From Allokutzneria sp. A3M-2-11 16 (GTDB taxonomy: Bacteria > Actinomycetota > Actinomycetes > Mycobacteriales > Pseudonocardiaceae), in assembly GCF_024213555.1 (NCBI RefSeq), contig NZ_JANAVO010000002.1, positions 1 to 64,000 on the forward strand: a stretch of DNA of 64,000 nt, given 5' to 3'. The notes below the pieces were generated by a model that worked only from the letters and a program-made list of their open reading frames with translations, was not told where the DNA came from and ran no database searches. How positions within the stretch are numbered: the first letter of the stretch is position 1; each line of letters starts with the position of its first letter. Position numbers and translations under genes: made by a program. Shown here piece after piece: positions 19,379 to 28,482 of the stretch.

Positions 19379-20404
19379 CTACTCAGGTGCCGGGACGGCG
19401 CTGATGCGCACGTCCGGGCCGATCATGGTGGCGCTCTCGAACGCCAGCGGCAGCGCGTCGCCGATGGTGCCGACGCCGATCCCGCCCAGTACGGGGGTAC
19501 CCGCTCCGAGCAGCATCGGCGCCATGTACACCAACGCCCGGTCGACGAGCCCTGATTCCCAGAACGCGCCCGCGAGCCGCGGACCGCCCTCCAGCAGCAC
19601 GTCGACCACGCCCCGCGCGGTGAGGGCGTCCATGACCTCCATCGGGTCCCGGGTGCGCAGGTGCACCGTCTCCGCCGCGTCGTCGAGCACCCGCGAACCC
19701 GGGGGGATGTCGCGCTCACCGACCACGACGCGCAGCGGCTGCCGGGTCGCGGACTCGTTCGCGGGCGGGCGGGCGATCAGCTGCGGGTCGTCGACGAGCA
19801 CCGTGCCGATGCCGACGATCACCGCGTCGACCTTGAGCCGGAGCTCGTGCACCTCGGCGCGGGCTTCCGGGGAGCTGATCCAGCGGCTCGTCCCGTCCTC
19901 CGCGGCCGTCCTTCCGTCCACAGTGGACGCGAACTTCCACGTCACGTGCGGCCGCCCGGTGCGCACGTGGTGCAGCCACGCGCGCAGCGGCCCGGTGCGG
20001 ACCTGGTCGGCGAGCAGTCCTGAGTGGACGGTCACGCCCGCATCGCGAAGTCGTCGCGCCCCACCGGAAGCAGCCGGGAACGGATCGTCGACCGCGTAGT
20101 ACACCTGGGCGATCCCGGCGTCCAGCAACGCGTCCACGCACGGCGGGGTGCGACCGTGGTGCGCGCAGGGCTCCAGGGTGACGAAGGCGGTCCCGCCCCT
20201 GGCCGCCGTCCCGGCCATCCGCAGCGCGACCACCTCGGCGTGCGCCTGGCCGGGCGGGGAGGTGCCGCCGAACCCGACGGGTTTGCCCGCCGCGTCGACG
20301 ATCATGCAGCCAACGGGCGGGTTCGGGCTGGTGAAGCCGCGTACGCCCTCGCTGACCGCGATCGCCGACCGCATCGCGAGTTCGAGCCCCGATTCCGAGG
20401 ACAT
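19379..20404 (-). CDS. ribD: Bifunctional diaminohydroxyphosphoribosylaminopyrimidine deaminase / uracil reductase
   Basis: 341 residues. The N-terminal zinc deaminase has HAEV and PCAHHGRTPPC. The C-terminal reductase has WKFASTVDGRTA and a VLLEGGPRLAGAF nucleotide-binding segment. It performs the second and third steps of the pyrimidine branch. The ATG at 20404 overlaps the rpe stop (TGATG). In M. tuberculosis two unrelated genes (P55 and lprG) separate ribG from ribC; here ribD and ribE are adjacent. It carries an exact GTCCACAGTGGAC 13-mer (19916-19928). Confidence 0.95.
   Translation of the reverse strand: MSSESGLELAMRSAIAVSEGVRGFTSPNPPVGCMIVDAAGKPVGFGGTSPPGQAHAEVVALRMAGTAARGGTAFVTLEPCAHHGRTPPCVDALLDAGIAQVYYAVDDPFPAASGGARRLRDAGVTVHSGLLADQVRTGPLRAWLHHVRTGRPHVTWKFASTVDGRTAAEDGTSRWISSPEARAEVHELRLKVDAVIVGIGTVLVDDPQLIARPPANESATRQPLRVVVGERDIPPGSRVLDDAAETVHLRTRDPMEVMDALTARGVVDVLLEGGPRLAGAFWESGLVDRALVYMAPMLLGAGTPVLGGIGVGTIGDALPLAFESATMIGPDVRISAVPAPE
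19916..19928. repeat. Representative copy of the dispersed GTCC-N5-GGAC 13-mer
   Basis: GTCCACAGTGGAC here, exact again at 31978 and 52612. One-base variants at 3926, 40655, 53470 and 62429. The related GTCCACTTCGGAC occurs at 9752, 31292, 56034 and, on the other strand, 63090. Most copies are inside genes, often encoding Ser-Thr/Glu-Val-Asp with codon ACT, which is otherwise avoided in this GC-rich DNA. Confidence 0.7.
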
Positions 20405-21081
20405 CAGCGCCGCGCGTCGAGGACCTGGCGGCGCAGGGCCCGCACGGCCTTGCCGGGGTCCTTGCCGTCGTAGACCGCCGAGCCCGCGACGAAGCAGTCG
20501 ACGCCCGCCTCCGCGGCCTGCTCGACGGTGTCGGCGTTGATCCCGCCGTCGATCTCCACCACGAGCGTCAGGTGCCCGGTGTCGACCAGCCGCCGCGCGG
20601 TGCGCACCTTGTCCAGCACCTCGGGCATGAACGACTGCCCGCCGAAGCCCGGCTCCACCGACATCACCAGCAGCGTGTCGTAGTGCTTGAGAACGTCCAC
20701 ATAGGACTCCAGCGGGGTGCCGGGCTTGACCGACAGACCCGCCTTGGCCCCGGCCGCGCGCAGGTCCTTCGCGATCTTCACCGGGTCCCCGGCCGCCTCG
20801 GCGTGCACGGTCACGTTGTAGGCGCCCGCCTCGGCGTAGCCGATCGCCCACCGGTCCGGGTTCTCGATCATGAGGTGGCAGTCCAGCGGGATCTCGGTCG
20901 CCTTGCGCAGCGACTTCACCACCGGCAGGCCGAGCGTCAGGTTCGGCACGAAGTGCGCGTCCATGACGTCGACGTGCAACCAGTCGGCGCCGTCGGGACC
21001 GCCGACGGCGGCGGCCTCCTCGGCGAGACGGGCGAAGTCCGCGGACAGGATGGAGGGGGCGATCAGCGCCTGACGAGCCAC
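20404..21081 (-). CDS. rpe: Ribulose-phosphate 3-epimerase
   Basis: 225 residues from GTG 21081 ([19 protein letters not shown]). TIM-barrel epimerase of the pentose phosphate pathway: [20 protein letters not shown] (metal ligands His and Asp), [10 protein letters not shown] and [11 protein letters not shown]. It interconverts ribulose-5-P and xylulose-5-P and so supplies the ribulose-5-P used by RibB. It starts 11 bases after the permease stop and is coupled to ribD, matching the conserved rsmB-rpe-ribD order apart from the permease insertion. Confidence 0.95.
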   Translation of the reverse strand: MARQALIAPSILSADFARLAEEAAAVGGPDGADWLHVDVMDAHFVPNLTLGLPVVKSLRKATEIPLDCHLMIENPDRWAIGYAEAGAYNVTVHAEAAGDPVKIAKDLRAAGAKAGLSVKPGTPLESYVDVLKHYDTLLVMSVEPGFGGQSFMPEVLDKVRTARRLVDTGHLTLVVEIDGGINADTVEQAAEAGVDCFVAGSAVYDGKDPGKAVRALRRQVLDARR

Positions 21082-21092
21082 GGAACAGCAGT

Positions 21093-22481
21093 CTAGGTGG
21101 CCTGTTCGGCCGCACGCGCGGCGGCCCGGCGGCGCACCGGCAGGTACGCGAGCACGAGCAGCAGCAGGAACGGCGGCCCGGCCAGCCACGCCACGAAGAA
21201 CTGGTCGGTGAAGCCGGTGGTGACCAGGACCGCGACGAGCACGAGCGCGGCGAGGCCGGAGGTCACCGGCGCTCCCGGCAGCCGGATCGGCGACGGCGGC
21301 GCCCCCTCGCGCTCCCGGGCGCGCCGGAACGCGAAGTGCGTGGCGAAGATGATGATCCACGCCGCGAGGCCGCTGAACAGCGCGGCGCCGATCAGCAGCG
21401 GGAACGCCTGCTGCGGTGAGAACACCGAGGCCAGCACGGCGATCACCAGGCCGACCGCGCACAGCCCGAGCGAGCGCGTCGGCACTCCGCGCGAGCTGAT
21501 CTTCAGCAGTGACCGCGGGGCGTGCCCGACGATCGCCAGCGAGTGCGCCATCCGCGAGCTGAGGTAGAGGTTGGTGTTCATCGCCGACAGCGCGGCGGTC
21601 AGCACCACGAAGTTCATCACCCCGGCAGCGGCGGGAACGCCCGCGTACTCGAACAGCCGGACGAAGGGGCTCTGCGTGATGCCCTCGTTGCCCGCCGCCT
21701 CCGACCACGGCACGACCAGCACCAGGACGGCCGTGCCCAGCACGTAGAACAGGCCCAGCCGCAGCACCATGCTCCGCGCGGCCCTCGGCACGTCGCGCTC
21801 GGGGTCGCGCGACTCGGCGGCGGTGAGCGTGACCGCCTCGGTGCCCAGGTAGCTGAAGGTCACCACGCTCAGCGCCAGCCACGCCGCGCCGAGCCCGTTC
21901 GGCAGGAACCCGCCGTGGTCGGTGACCGCGGACAGGCCGGGCGAGGGGTGCCCGGGGAAGCCGAAGAGCAGGAAGTACACGCCGATCCCGATGAACACCA
22001 CGATGGTGGCGACCTTGATCATCGCGAACCAGTACTCGAACTCGCCGAAGAAGCGGACCGAGAGCGTGTTCACCGTCAGGATCAGCACGGAGAAGCCGAC
22101 GACGGGCACCCACAGCGGCACGTCCGGCCACCAGAACCGGATGTAGAGCCCGGCCGCGACGACCTCGCTGCCGATGTTCACGATCTGCGCGACCACGTAG
22201 AGCCACCGCTGCACGAAGCCGGCCAGCGGACCGAGGTAGCGGTGCGAGATCGCCCCGAAGCCGCCCGCCTCCGGGTGCACGACGGTCATCTCCGCGAGCG
22301 CGTAGGCGAGGGTGAGCGCGACCACCGCGGCCAGGGCGTAGACCACGACCACCGCGGGCCCGGCCATCGAGATCGCCAGCCCGGAGCCGAGGAACAGCCC
22401 GGTGCCGATCGCGCCGCCGAGGGCGATCATGCCGACCTGACGACCTGACAGCTCCCGCCGCAGGCCCGTCCCCTCGTCCAC
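21093..22481 (-). CDS. Amino acid permease, APC superfamily
   Basis: About 462 residues from GTG 22481 with AAGGGGG upstream. The first helix has the APC hallmark [19 protein letters not shown], and about twelve membrane segments follow. The [16 protein letters not shown] segment is typical of the AAT branch (GABA/aromatic/proline permeases). Substrate not assignable. It is inserted directly before rpe, so the rib genes may now be read from its promoter. Confidence 0.88.
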   Translation of the reverse strand: MDEGTGLRRELSGRQVGMIALGGAIGTGLFLGSGLAISMAGPAVVVVYALAAVVALTLAYALAEMTVVHPEAGGFGAISHRYLGPLAGFVQRWLYVVAQIVNIGSEVVAAGLYIRFWWPDVPLWVPVVGFSVLILTVNTLSVRFFGEFEYWFAMIKVATIVVFIGIGVYFLLFGFPGHPSPGLSAVTDHGGFLPNGLGAAWLALSVVTFSYLGTEAVTLTAAESRDPERDVPRAARSMVLRLGLFYVLGTAVLVLVVPWSEAAGNEGITQSPFVRLFEYAGVPAAAGVMNFVVLTAALSAMNTNLYLSSRMAHSLAIVGHAPRSLLKISSRGVPTRSLGLCAVGLVIAVLASVFSPQQAFPLLIGAALFSGLAAWIIIFATHFAFRRAREREGAPPSPIRLPGAPVTSGLAALVLVAVLVTTGFTDQFFVAWLAGPPFLLLLVLAYLPVRRRAAARAAEQAT

Positions 22482-22574
22482 ACCAGCCCCCTTCGCTCGG
22501 ATGATCGCCGAGTGTGCCCGGCGCACGCAGCGTGATCACCACCGGGCCCTGGGGTTTCCGTTACAACGCCCCAG

Positions 22575-23426
22575 CTAAATGGCCCCGGCGAGGAAGGCGC
22601 GCAGTTCGGCGAGCACCTCGGCCGGGCGCTCCTCCGGCAGGAAGTGGCCGCAGTCCGGGATCGCGCGGCCGCGGACGTCGTCGGCGTACTCGCGCCAGAT
22701 GTCCAGAGCGGGTTGCGAACCGAGCAGCCCCGCCGCGCCCCACAACGCCAGCACCGGCATCTCCAGGCGGCGGCCCGCGGCGAAGTCGGCGTCGTCCAGC
22801 TCCGCGTCGTCGGGGATCGAGGCGCGGTAGTCGTCGAACCCCGCCCGCAGTGCTCCGGGGGCGGAGAACGCGCGGACGTACTCCGCGATCGCCGAGGGTT
22901 CGAGGCCGTGGCGGTTCACCGTCCACCTCTCGAAGAAGTACCCGAGGTAACCGGCGACGTCGTTGCCCACGAGGCGCTCCGGCAGGTCCGGCTGGAGGTG
23001 GAACAGCATGTGCCAGTACGCCGCGCCGACCTTCGCGTCCATGCGCTGCCACATCGCCCGCATCGGCACCACGTCCAGCACCGCGAGCCGTTCCACCTGG
23101 TCCGGGCGGTCCAGCGCCCAGCGGTGGGCGACGCGCGCACCCCGGTCGTGCCCCACCACGACCGCGCGCTCGAAGCCGAGAGTTTCAATCAACACTGAAA
23201 CGTCGGAGGCCATCGTGCGCTTGTCGTAGCCGGTCCTCGCCTTGTCCGTCAGACCGTATCCGCGCAGGTCCGGGGCGATGACCGTGTGATCGCGGGCCAG
23301 CTCCGGCACCAGGAACCGCCAGCAGTGGCTGGTCTGCGGCCACCCGTGCAACAGCACCACGAGCGGCCCCTCGCCCTCGCGGCGGTAGTGCATCCGCAGC
23401 CCGTTCACCAGCGCGACCTCATCCAT
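22575..23426 (-). CDS. Alpha/beta hydrolase resembling haloacetate (fluoroacetate) dehalogenase
   Basis: 283 residues. Motifs match fluoroacetate dehalogenases: HGWPQT, nucleophile elbow GHDRGARVAHR (Asp plus the two Arg that bind carboxylate), VLDVVPMRAMW with the acid, AAYWHM, DDYRAS (Tyr) and GHF (His). In characterised fluoroacetate dehalogenases the halide pocket is His-Trp-Tyr with WHW. Here the Trp position reads Met (WHM), so defluorination may be lost or altered. Divergent from a CGNR regulator with a shared palindrome. Confidence 0.78.
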   Translation of the reverse strand: MDEVALVNGLRMHYRREGEGPLVVLLHGWPQTSHCWRFLVPELARDHTVIAPDLRGYGLTDKARTGYDKRTMASDVSVLIETLGFERAVVVGHDRGARVAHRWALDRPDQVERLAVLDVVPMRAMWQRMDAKVGAAYWHMLFHLQPDLPERLVGNDVAGYLGYFFERWTVNRHGLEPSAIAEYVRAFSAPGALRAGFDDYRASIPDDAELDDADFAAGRRLEMPVLALWGAAGLLGSQPALDIWREYADDVRGRAIPDCGHFLPEERPAEVLAELRAFLAGAI

Positions 23427-23435
23427 GACCGCCTC

Positions 23436-23456
23436 CTAACCCTCTAAGGTGGTTAG
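23436..23456. promoter_or_regulatory. Candidate operator between the dehalogenase-like gene and the CGNR regulator
   Basis: CTAACC (23436-23441) and GGTTAG (23451-23456) form a dyad with a 9-base centre in the 71-base divergent gap, only 10 bases from the hydrolase start codon. An inner CCTCTAAGG is also symmetric. Binding by the adjacent regulator would control both directions. This is inferred from symmetry and position. Confidence 0.5.
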
Positions 23457-23497
23457 AGACGGTAGCGTGCGGCACACTCTCCGGACAAGGAGGGACG

Positions 23498-24052
23498 ATG
23501 GCCAAGCGGGACTGGATCTGGGACGGCGGGCGACCGAGCGTCGACCTGGTGAACACGCTGCGCGACCGCAAGACCGGCCATCGGGAGCTGCTCGACGACG
23601 CCGACGCGCTCGCGGAGTGGCTGCGCCTGGCCGAGCTCGCCGACGTCGGCGCGGCGCAGGCGGAGCCCTACCTCGACGCGGCGCGGGACCTGCGCGAGGT
23701 GATCGACCGGGTCACCCGCGGCGACCTGGCCGAGGCCGACGTCACCGCGCTCAACGCGTGGGCGGCACGGCAGCACCGGCCGCCGGTCCAGGTGCGCCTG
23801 ACGGAGCGGCGCGAGCCGGTCGCCCACGTCCCCGCCCCCGACGACCCGGTGGCCTCGGCACTGGGCGCCGCGGCGGTGGACGCGATCACGCTGCTCCTGG
23901 AGTCCTCGGCATTGCGGATCTGCGCCTCGGAGACCTGCGGCCTGCGCTTCGTGGACCGTTCCCCGGCCAGGAACCGGCAATGGTGCTCAATGGCCCGGTG
24001 CGGCAACAGGGCGAAAGCGCGGCAGCACTACGCGCGGCACAAAACCACGTAG
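23498..24052 (+). CDS. CGNR zinc-finger transcriptional regulator (ABATE domain)
   Basis: 184 residues. The N-terminal ABATE-like domain (DGGRPSVDLVNTLRDR) precedes a C-terminal treble-clef zinc finger: ICASETCGLRFVD ... RNRQWCSMARCGNRAKARQH, with the CGNR signature intact and four Cys ligands. Such proteins bind DNA through the finger and usually regulate neighbouring genes. AAGGAGG lies before the ATG. It is divergent from the dehalogenase-like gene and 12 bases upstream of a thioesterase gene. Confidence 0.88.
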   Translation: MAKRDWIWDGGRPSVDLVNTLRDRKTGHRELLDDADALAEWLRLAELADVGAAQAEPYLDAARDLREVIDRVTRGDLAEADVTALNAWAARQHRPPVQVRLTERREPVAHVPAPDDPVASALGAAAVDAITLLLESSALRICASETCGLRFVDRSPARNRQWCSMARCGNRAKARQHYARHKTT

Positions 24053-24064
24053 AAAGGGGAAAGC

Positions 24065-24472
24065 GTGAGCTACGCCCACTGGCAGGATGTGCCGACGCGG
24101 TGGAAGGACAACGACATCTACGGCCACGTGAACAACGCGGCCTATTACTCGTTCATGGACACCGCGATCAACACCTGGCTCATCGAGATCGGCGGACTGG
24201 ACATCCACAACGGAAAGACGATCGGCCTCTGCGTGGAATCGCATTGTTCCTACAAGGCACCCGCGGCATTCCCCGAGACGATCGCGGTAGGAATGCGGGT
24301 GGGGCACCTCGGCAGGTCGAGCGTGCGCTACGAACTGGGGCTCTACCGTGATGACGACCTGCTGGCCGAGGGCCACTTCGTCCACGTCTTCGTCGAACGC
24401 GAGACGCGGCGACCTCGGGAGATCGCCGCGCCTCTGCGTCCCGCCCTGGAATCACTGCTCGTGATTCCCTGA
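24065..24472 (+). CDS. Acyl-CoA thioesterase, 4HBT hotdog family
   Basis: 135 residues from GTG 24065 with AAAGGGGA upstream. The hotdog signature RWKDNDIYGHVNNAAYY contains the catalytic Asp, and SSVRYELGLY is a typical strand. Members hydrolyse acyl-CoA or 4-hydroxybenzoyl-CoA thioesters. Cotranscribed with the CGNR gene and followed by a strong terminator. Confidence 0.88.
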   Translation: MSYAHWQDVPTRWKDNDIYGHVNNAAYYSFMDTAINTWLIEIGGLDIHNGKTIGLCVESHCSYKAPAAFPETIAVGMRVGHLGRSSVRYELGLYRDDDLLAEGHFVHVFVERETRRPREIAAPLRPALESLLVIP

Positions 24473-24522
24473 GCCGCTGCGGGGTCCCTGAGTCCCCCAG
24501 ACCCCCAAGACCCCGCAGCGGC
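24473..24522 (+). terminator. Terminator of the CGNR-thioesterase operon
   Basis: Perfect 14-bp arms (24473-24486, GCCGCTGCGGGGTC, and 24509-24522) around a 22-nt loop, starting one base after the thioesterase stop. No T-run follows, as is common for actinomycete terminators. The rest of the gap to the nSTAND gene (24523-24702) shows nothing else clear. Confidence 0.75.
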
Positions 24523-24702
24523 CGTTGGTGGACGCCCTCCCCGGGCTCTCCCCCAGGACCTGCCCGGCGAGTGCGTCTGGAACAAGAGTTGCCGCCGCCA
24601 CGGCCACATCGAAACCCCGTGATCCGGAGTACTGGACAAAAGACCAGTTCACAGGCCGTCCCCGGCTTTCCGGTCCGGAACTCCGGCCGTTAGGGTCACC
24701 TC

Positions 24703-27700
24703 ATGAGCACTGGTGACCCGCGCGGGGCGTTCATGGAGCGGTTCACGCTTCTGTACGCGGAGGCGGGTGACCCACCGCTGAAGCGGGTGGCGGAGACGAT
24801 CGCCAGGGCCCGCCGGGTCGACGCGGACGGCAGGCCGGTGCGCGTCACCGTCCAGCGGCTCAGCGACTGGCGGCGCGGGCGCAGCGTCCCGGCGCGGTTC
24901 CCCGGGCTCGCCGCCGTGCTGGAGATCCTCATCGGCGAGGCGCGCAAGCGGCGGTCCGCTCCTCGCGTCCCGGGTTTGTACGACCTGAGCTCCTGGCGCT
25001 CCCTGTGGGAAGTGGCGGTGGCGGGCACCGCGCGCACCGAACCGGACATCAATGTGTGCCCCTATCGCGGACTGGCGTCTTTCCGCCAGGAAGACTCGGA
25101 TTGGTACTTCGGCCGGGAAGAGGCCACCCAGGACCTTTTCCGCATGGTGGAGACCGCTCGCGAGAACGGCGGGATCGTCATGGTCGTCGGCGCTTCCGGG
25201 GCGGGCAAGTCCTCGCTCCTCAAAGCCGGACTGATGCCGATTCTCGGTGATTCCGCCGAGTACGTGACGCCCGGTACCGAACTCGAACTGGCCGAGGCTC
25301 CCGTGCTCATCGTGGACCAGTTCGAGGAGCTGTTCACCCTCACCGCGGACCAGGACGCGCGGCAGGATTTCGTGGCGCGGCTGCGAAAGGCCAGCGAGGA
25401 CGCCGTCGTCGTCATCGGAATCCGCGCGGACTTCTACGGCCACTGCCTGGCCCACCCGGAACTGGTGGAGGCGTTGCAGGATCGGCAGCTCGTTCTCGGG
25501 CCGATGGCGCAGAAGCAGCTCCGGGAAGCGATCACGGCGCCCGCCAAGGCCGTCGGACTGCACCTGGAGCCGGGTCTCGTCGAGGTGCTCCAGCGCGATC
25601 TCGGCACCGACGCCAGGGCGCTGCCGCTGTTGTCGCACGCGCTGCTCGGAACGTGGAAGCGCCGCCAGGGCAACCGCCTCACCATCGCCGGTTACCGGGC
25701 GACGGGCGGTATCCACGGCGCGGTCGCGGCCACCGCCGAGCGGGCGTGGACGCGGCTGGACGAGCCGGGGCAGCGGGCGGCGCGGGCGCTGCTGCTGCGG
25801 CTCGTGCGCATCGACAAGGACGGCAACGACACCCGCAGGCGGACCACGCGCGATGAGCTCACCGGCTGCGAGGCCGAGGCGGCGGCGCTGGAGAGCCTGG
25901 CGGCCTCGCGGCTGGTGACGCTGGACGCGGGTTCGGTGGAGATCACCCACGAGGCCCTGCTGCGGGCCTGGCCGAGGCTGCGGAACTGGCTCGACGAGGA
26001 CCGCGAGGCGGTCCTGGCGCGGCAGCGGGTCGACGAGGACGCCGAGGCGTGGACCCGCGCCGGGCACGACCCCTCCCTGCTCTACCGGGGCGCGCGGCTG
26101 GCCACCGCGCGGGGGTGGGTGTCGGCGGACGCCGCGGAGGCGACGCGGGCTTTCCTCGCCCGGTCGGAGCGGCAGGACCGGCGGGTGCGGTGGGCGCGCC
26201 GGAGCGGGGTCGCGGTCGTCGTCGTGTTCGCGCTCATCGCCGCACTGTCCACCGTGGTCGTTCTCCAGCAGCGGGACGAGGCGCGGTACGACCAGCTGGT
26301 GTCGGCCGTCGAGCGGGTCACCGACACCGACCCCTCGCTGGCGGCCCGGCTCAACCTCGCGGCCGCCGCGCTGCGCCCGGAGGACAGCAGCGCCTACTCG
26401 CGGACGATCTCCGCCCAGCACGCGATGTTCACCACCAGGCTGGACGGCCACCGGGGCACGATCAGGGCGCTCACCACCAGCGGCGACGGCAGGCTCATCG
26501 CGACGGCGAGCGAGGACAAGACGGTCCGGCTCTGGGACGCCGTCACCCGCACCCCCCTCGGCGAGCCGCTGACCGGCCACGGTGACGCCGTCATGTCCGC
26601 CTCGCTCAGCCGGGACGGCCGCCTGCTCGCGACCGGTGGCGCGGACCGGGCGATCCGGTTGTGGGACGTCAGCGACCCGACCCGCGCACGCCTCCGAGGC
26701 GCACCCCTGCCCGCACACGCGGGGACCGTGCACTCGGTCGCGCTCTCCCCCGATGGCAAGACGCTGGTCAGCACGGCCGACATCACCAGGATCTGGGATC
26801 TGACGGGCCCGGTCCCGGTCTCCCGTGAGCTGTCGAGCCACGCCGACTCGATCCGGGCGGTGACCATCAGCCCGGACGGCCGCCTCCTCGCGAGCGCGAG
26901 CACGGACGGAACCGCGCGGCTGTGGGACCTCGCCACCGCCACCCCGCTCGGCAAACCGCTGGCCGGTCACACGGGCAGGCTGTGGTCGGTCGCGTTCAGC
27001 GCGGATTCGACGATGCTGGCGACGGGCAGCGACGACGAGACCGCGCGGCTGTGGGACACCCGCGAGTTCCGGCAGATCGGCCAGCCGCTCGGCGGCCACT
27101 CCAGCGCGGTGATGTCGCTGGCGTTCAGCCCCGACAACGGGCACCTCATCACGTCCAGTCCGGACAAGAAGCTGCGGCGGTGGGACATCAGCGATCCGCA
27201 GAAGCCCAGGGGTGAAGTGCTCGCGGGCAGCAGCGGCGTGGTGTACGCCGTCGCCACCCAGGCGAACGGCAACTCCCTGGTGACCGGCGGCGAGGACACC
27301 GCGCTGCGCTTCTGGGTCACGCCTCCCGGCCTGCTCGCCGGGCACAGCGCCAGCGTGCACACCTCGGCCTTCCGCTCGACGGACCACACGCTCGCCACGG
27401 CCGGTGAGGACCGGACGGTGCGCCTGTGGGACACGCGGGACCCGTTGCGCCCCAAGCCCTGGGGCCCGCCGCTCGTCGGCCACACGAGCGCCGTCCGGTC
27501 GGTGGCCTTCGTCCCGGGCGGCCGCATGCTCGCCAGCTGCGGCGATGACCGCAAGGTGGTGTTCTGGGACGTGACCGACCCCGCGAAGGCCACGATGGCC
27601 GGGCAGCTGGACGTCGGCACCGGCGACACCCTGTGGAAGGTCACGTTCAGCCCGGACGGGCTCGTGATGGCGACCGTGAACTACAGCAGGGAAGTGCGGC

Positions 27701-28347
27701 TGTGGGACACCAGCGACCTGCTGCGCCCCCGGCAGCTCGGCAGCGCGCACCCCGGAGCCGTGTGGGCCGAGTTCGCCCCGCAGGGCAGAACCCTGGTCAC
27801 CGGCGGCCCTGACCGGACGGTGCGGTTGTGGGACGTCGCCGATCCCGCCGCGCCGAAGCAGCTCGGGCAGCCGCTCACCGACCACGCCGGGATCGTGTGG
27901 ACGGGGGCGTTCAGCCCGGACGGCCGGTCACTGGCGACGTCGGGCAGCGACCGGACGATCCGGCTGTGGGACATCAGCGACCGCGCCCGCCCCCGGCCGG
28001 GCCGGGTGCTGACCAAGGACAACGAGACCACCACCGGGCTGGCGTTCAGCCCGGACGGCCGCCGCCTCGCCAGCTCCAGCTCGCACCGCACGGTCCGGCT
28101 CTGGGACCTGGCCACCGGCGACGGGCTCACCCTCACCGGCCACCACGACCTGATCTGGTCGGTCGCCTTCAGCCCGGACGGGCAGGGACTGGCCACGACC
28201 AGCTCCGACCGCTCGGTGCGGCTGTGGACGCTGGACGCGGCGCGGGTCACCGAGCGGGTGTGCGAGCAGGCCCGGGGAGTGCTCACCCCCGAGCTGTGGC
28301 GGCAGAACGTGCCACAACTCCCCTACACCGACCCCTGCGCACACTGA
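24703..28347 (+). CDS. HTH-nSTAND1-WD40 repeat signalling protein
   Basis: 1214 residues. Residues 1-95 look like a helical HTH-type module (TVQRLSDWRRGRSVPARFPGLA). Residues 117-500 are an nSTAND1 NTPase: CPYRGLASF, Walker A GASGAGKSS (about 163-171), Walker B VLIVDQFEELF (about 201-211). A single membrane helix lies near 500-523. Fourteen WD40 blades follow (each ending near D-x-x-V-R-L-W-D), enough for two seven-bladed propellers. STAND proteins act as ligand-triggered switches or scaffolds. No catalytic effector domain is visible, so it may be regulatory rather than an Avs-type defence effector. No linked partner gene. Confidence 0.85.
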   Translation: MSTGDPRGAFMERFTLLYAEAGDPPLKRVAETIARARRVDADGRPVRVTVQRLSDWRRGRSVPARFPGLAAVLEILIGEARKRRSAPRVPGLYDLSSWRSLWEVAVAGTARTEPDINVCPYRGLASFRQEDSDWYFGREEATQDLFRMVETARENGGIVMVVGASGAGKSSLLKAGLMPILGDSAEYVTPGTELELAEAPVLIVDQFEELFTLTADQDARQDFVARLRKASEDAVVVIGIRADFYGHCLAHPELVEALQDRQLVLGPMAQKQLREAITAPAKAVGLHLEPGLVEVLQRDLGTDARALPLLSHALLGTWKRRQGNRLTIAGYRATGGIHGAVAATAERAWTRLDEPGQRAARALLLRLVRIDKDGNDTRRRTTRDELTGCEAEAAALESLAASRLVTLDAGSVEITHEALLRAWPRLRNWLDEDREAVLARQRVDEDAEAWTRAGHDPSLLYRGARLATARGWVSADAAEATRAFLARSERQDRRVRWARRSGVAVVVVFALIAALSTVVVLQQRDEARYDQLVSAVERVTDTDPSLAARLNLAAAALRPEDSSAYSRTISAQHAMFTTRLDGHRGTIRALTTSGDGRLIATASEDKTVRLWDAVTRTPLGEPLTGHGDAVMSASLSRDGRLLATGGADRAIRLWDVSDPTRARLRGAPLPAHAGTVHSVALSPDGKTLVSTADITRIWDLTGPVPVSRELSSHADSIRAVTISPDGRLLASASTDGTARLWDLATATPLGKPLAGHTGRLWSVAFSADSTMLATGSDDETARLWDTREFRQIGQPLGGHSSAVMSLAFSPDNGHLITSSPDKKLRRWDISDPQKPRGEVLAGSSGVVYAVATQANGNSLVTGGEDTALRFWVTPPGLLAGHSASVHTSAFRSTDHTLATAGEDRTVRLWDTRDPLRPKPWGPPLVGHTSAVRSVAFVPGGRMLASCGDDRKVVFWDVTDPAKATMAGQLDVGTGDTLWKVTFSPDGLVMATVNYSREVRLWDTSDLLRPRQLGSAHPGAVWAEFAPQGRTLVTGGPDRTVRLWDVADPAAPKQLGQPLTDHAGIVWTGAFSPDGRSLATSGSDRTIRLWDISDRARPRPGRVLTKDNETTTGLAFSPDGRRLASSSSHRTVRLWDLATGDGLTLTGHHDLIWSVAFSPDGQGLATTSSDRSVRLWTLDAARVTERVCEQARGVLTPELWRQNVPQLPYTDPCAH

Positions 28348-28380
28348 CCGCCATCGAACCACCCGACCGCACCCGAGGTT

Positions 28381-28478
28381 GGGCGGTCTTCAAGTACCCC
28401 GCACCCCCCTCACAGCAGTCGCAAACCGCCCCCAACCCCGCCGCGCGCGCCAGGGTTAGCAGGTCTTGAAGACCGCCC
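28381..28478. repeat. Type A nested inverted-repeat element, copy 1 (internally shortened)
   Basis: Outer arms GGGCGGTCTTCAAG (28381-28394) and its perfect complement (28465-28478). The inner left arm (28418-28439) aligns with the 22-nt inner arms of copies 2 and 3 and begins at the same 32-base offset from GTCTTC. The matching right inner arm is mostly missing (only GGGTTAGC remains at 28453-28460), so this copy appears deleted internally. It sits between convergent gene ends. Confidence 0.75.
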
Positions 28479-28482
28479 GACG

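Noticed and set aside
20404-22542. Apparent fusion of rpe with a long upstream in-frame extension through the permease gene
   Set aside because: The extension is the wrong frame of a clear 12-helix permease, and rpe has its own GTG start and normal length.
24649-27885. A 1078-codon open frame antisense to the nSTAND-WD40 gene
   Set aside because: Same reason: WD40 repeats produce periodic antisense sequence. The plus strand carries all motifs and a good start.
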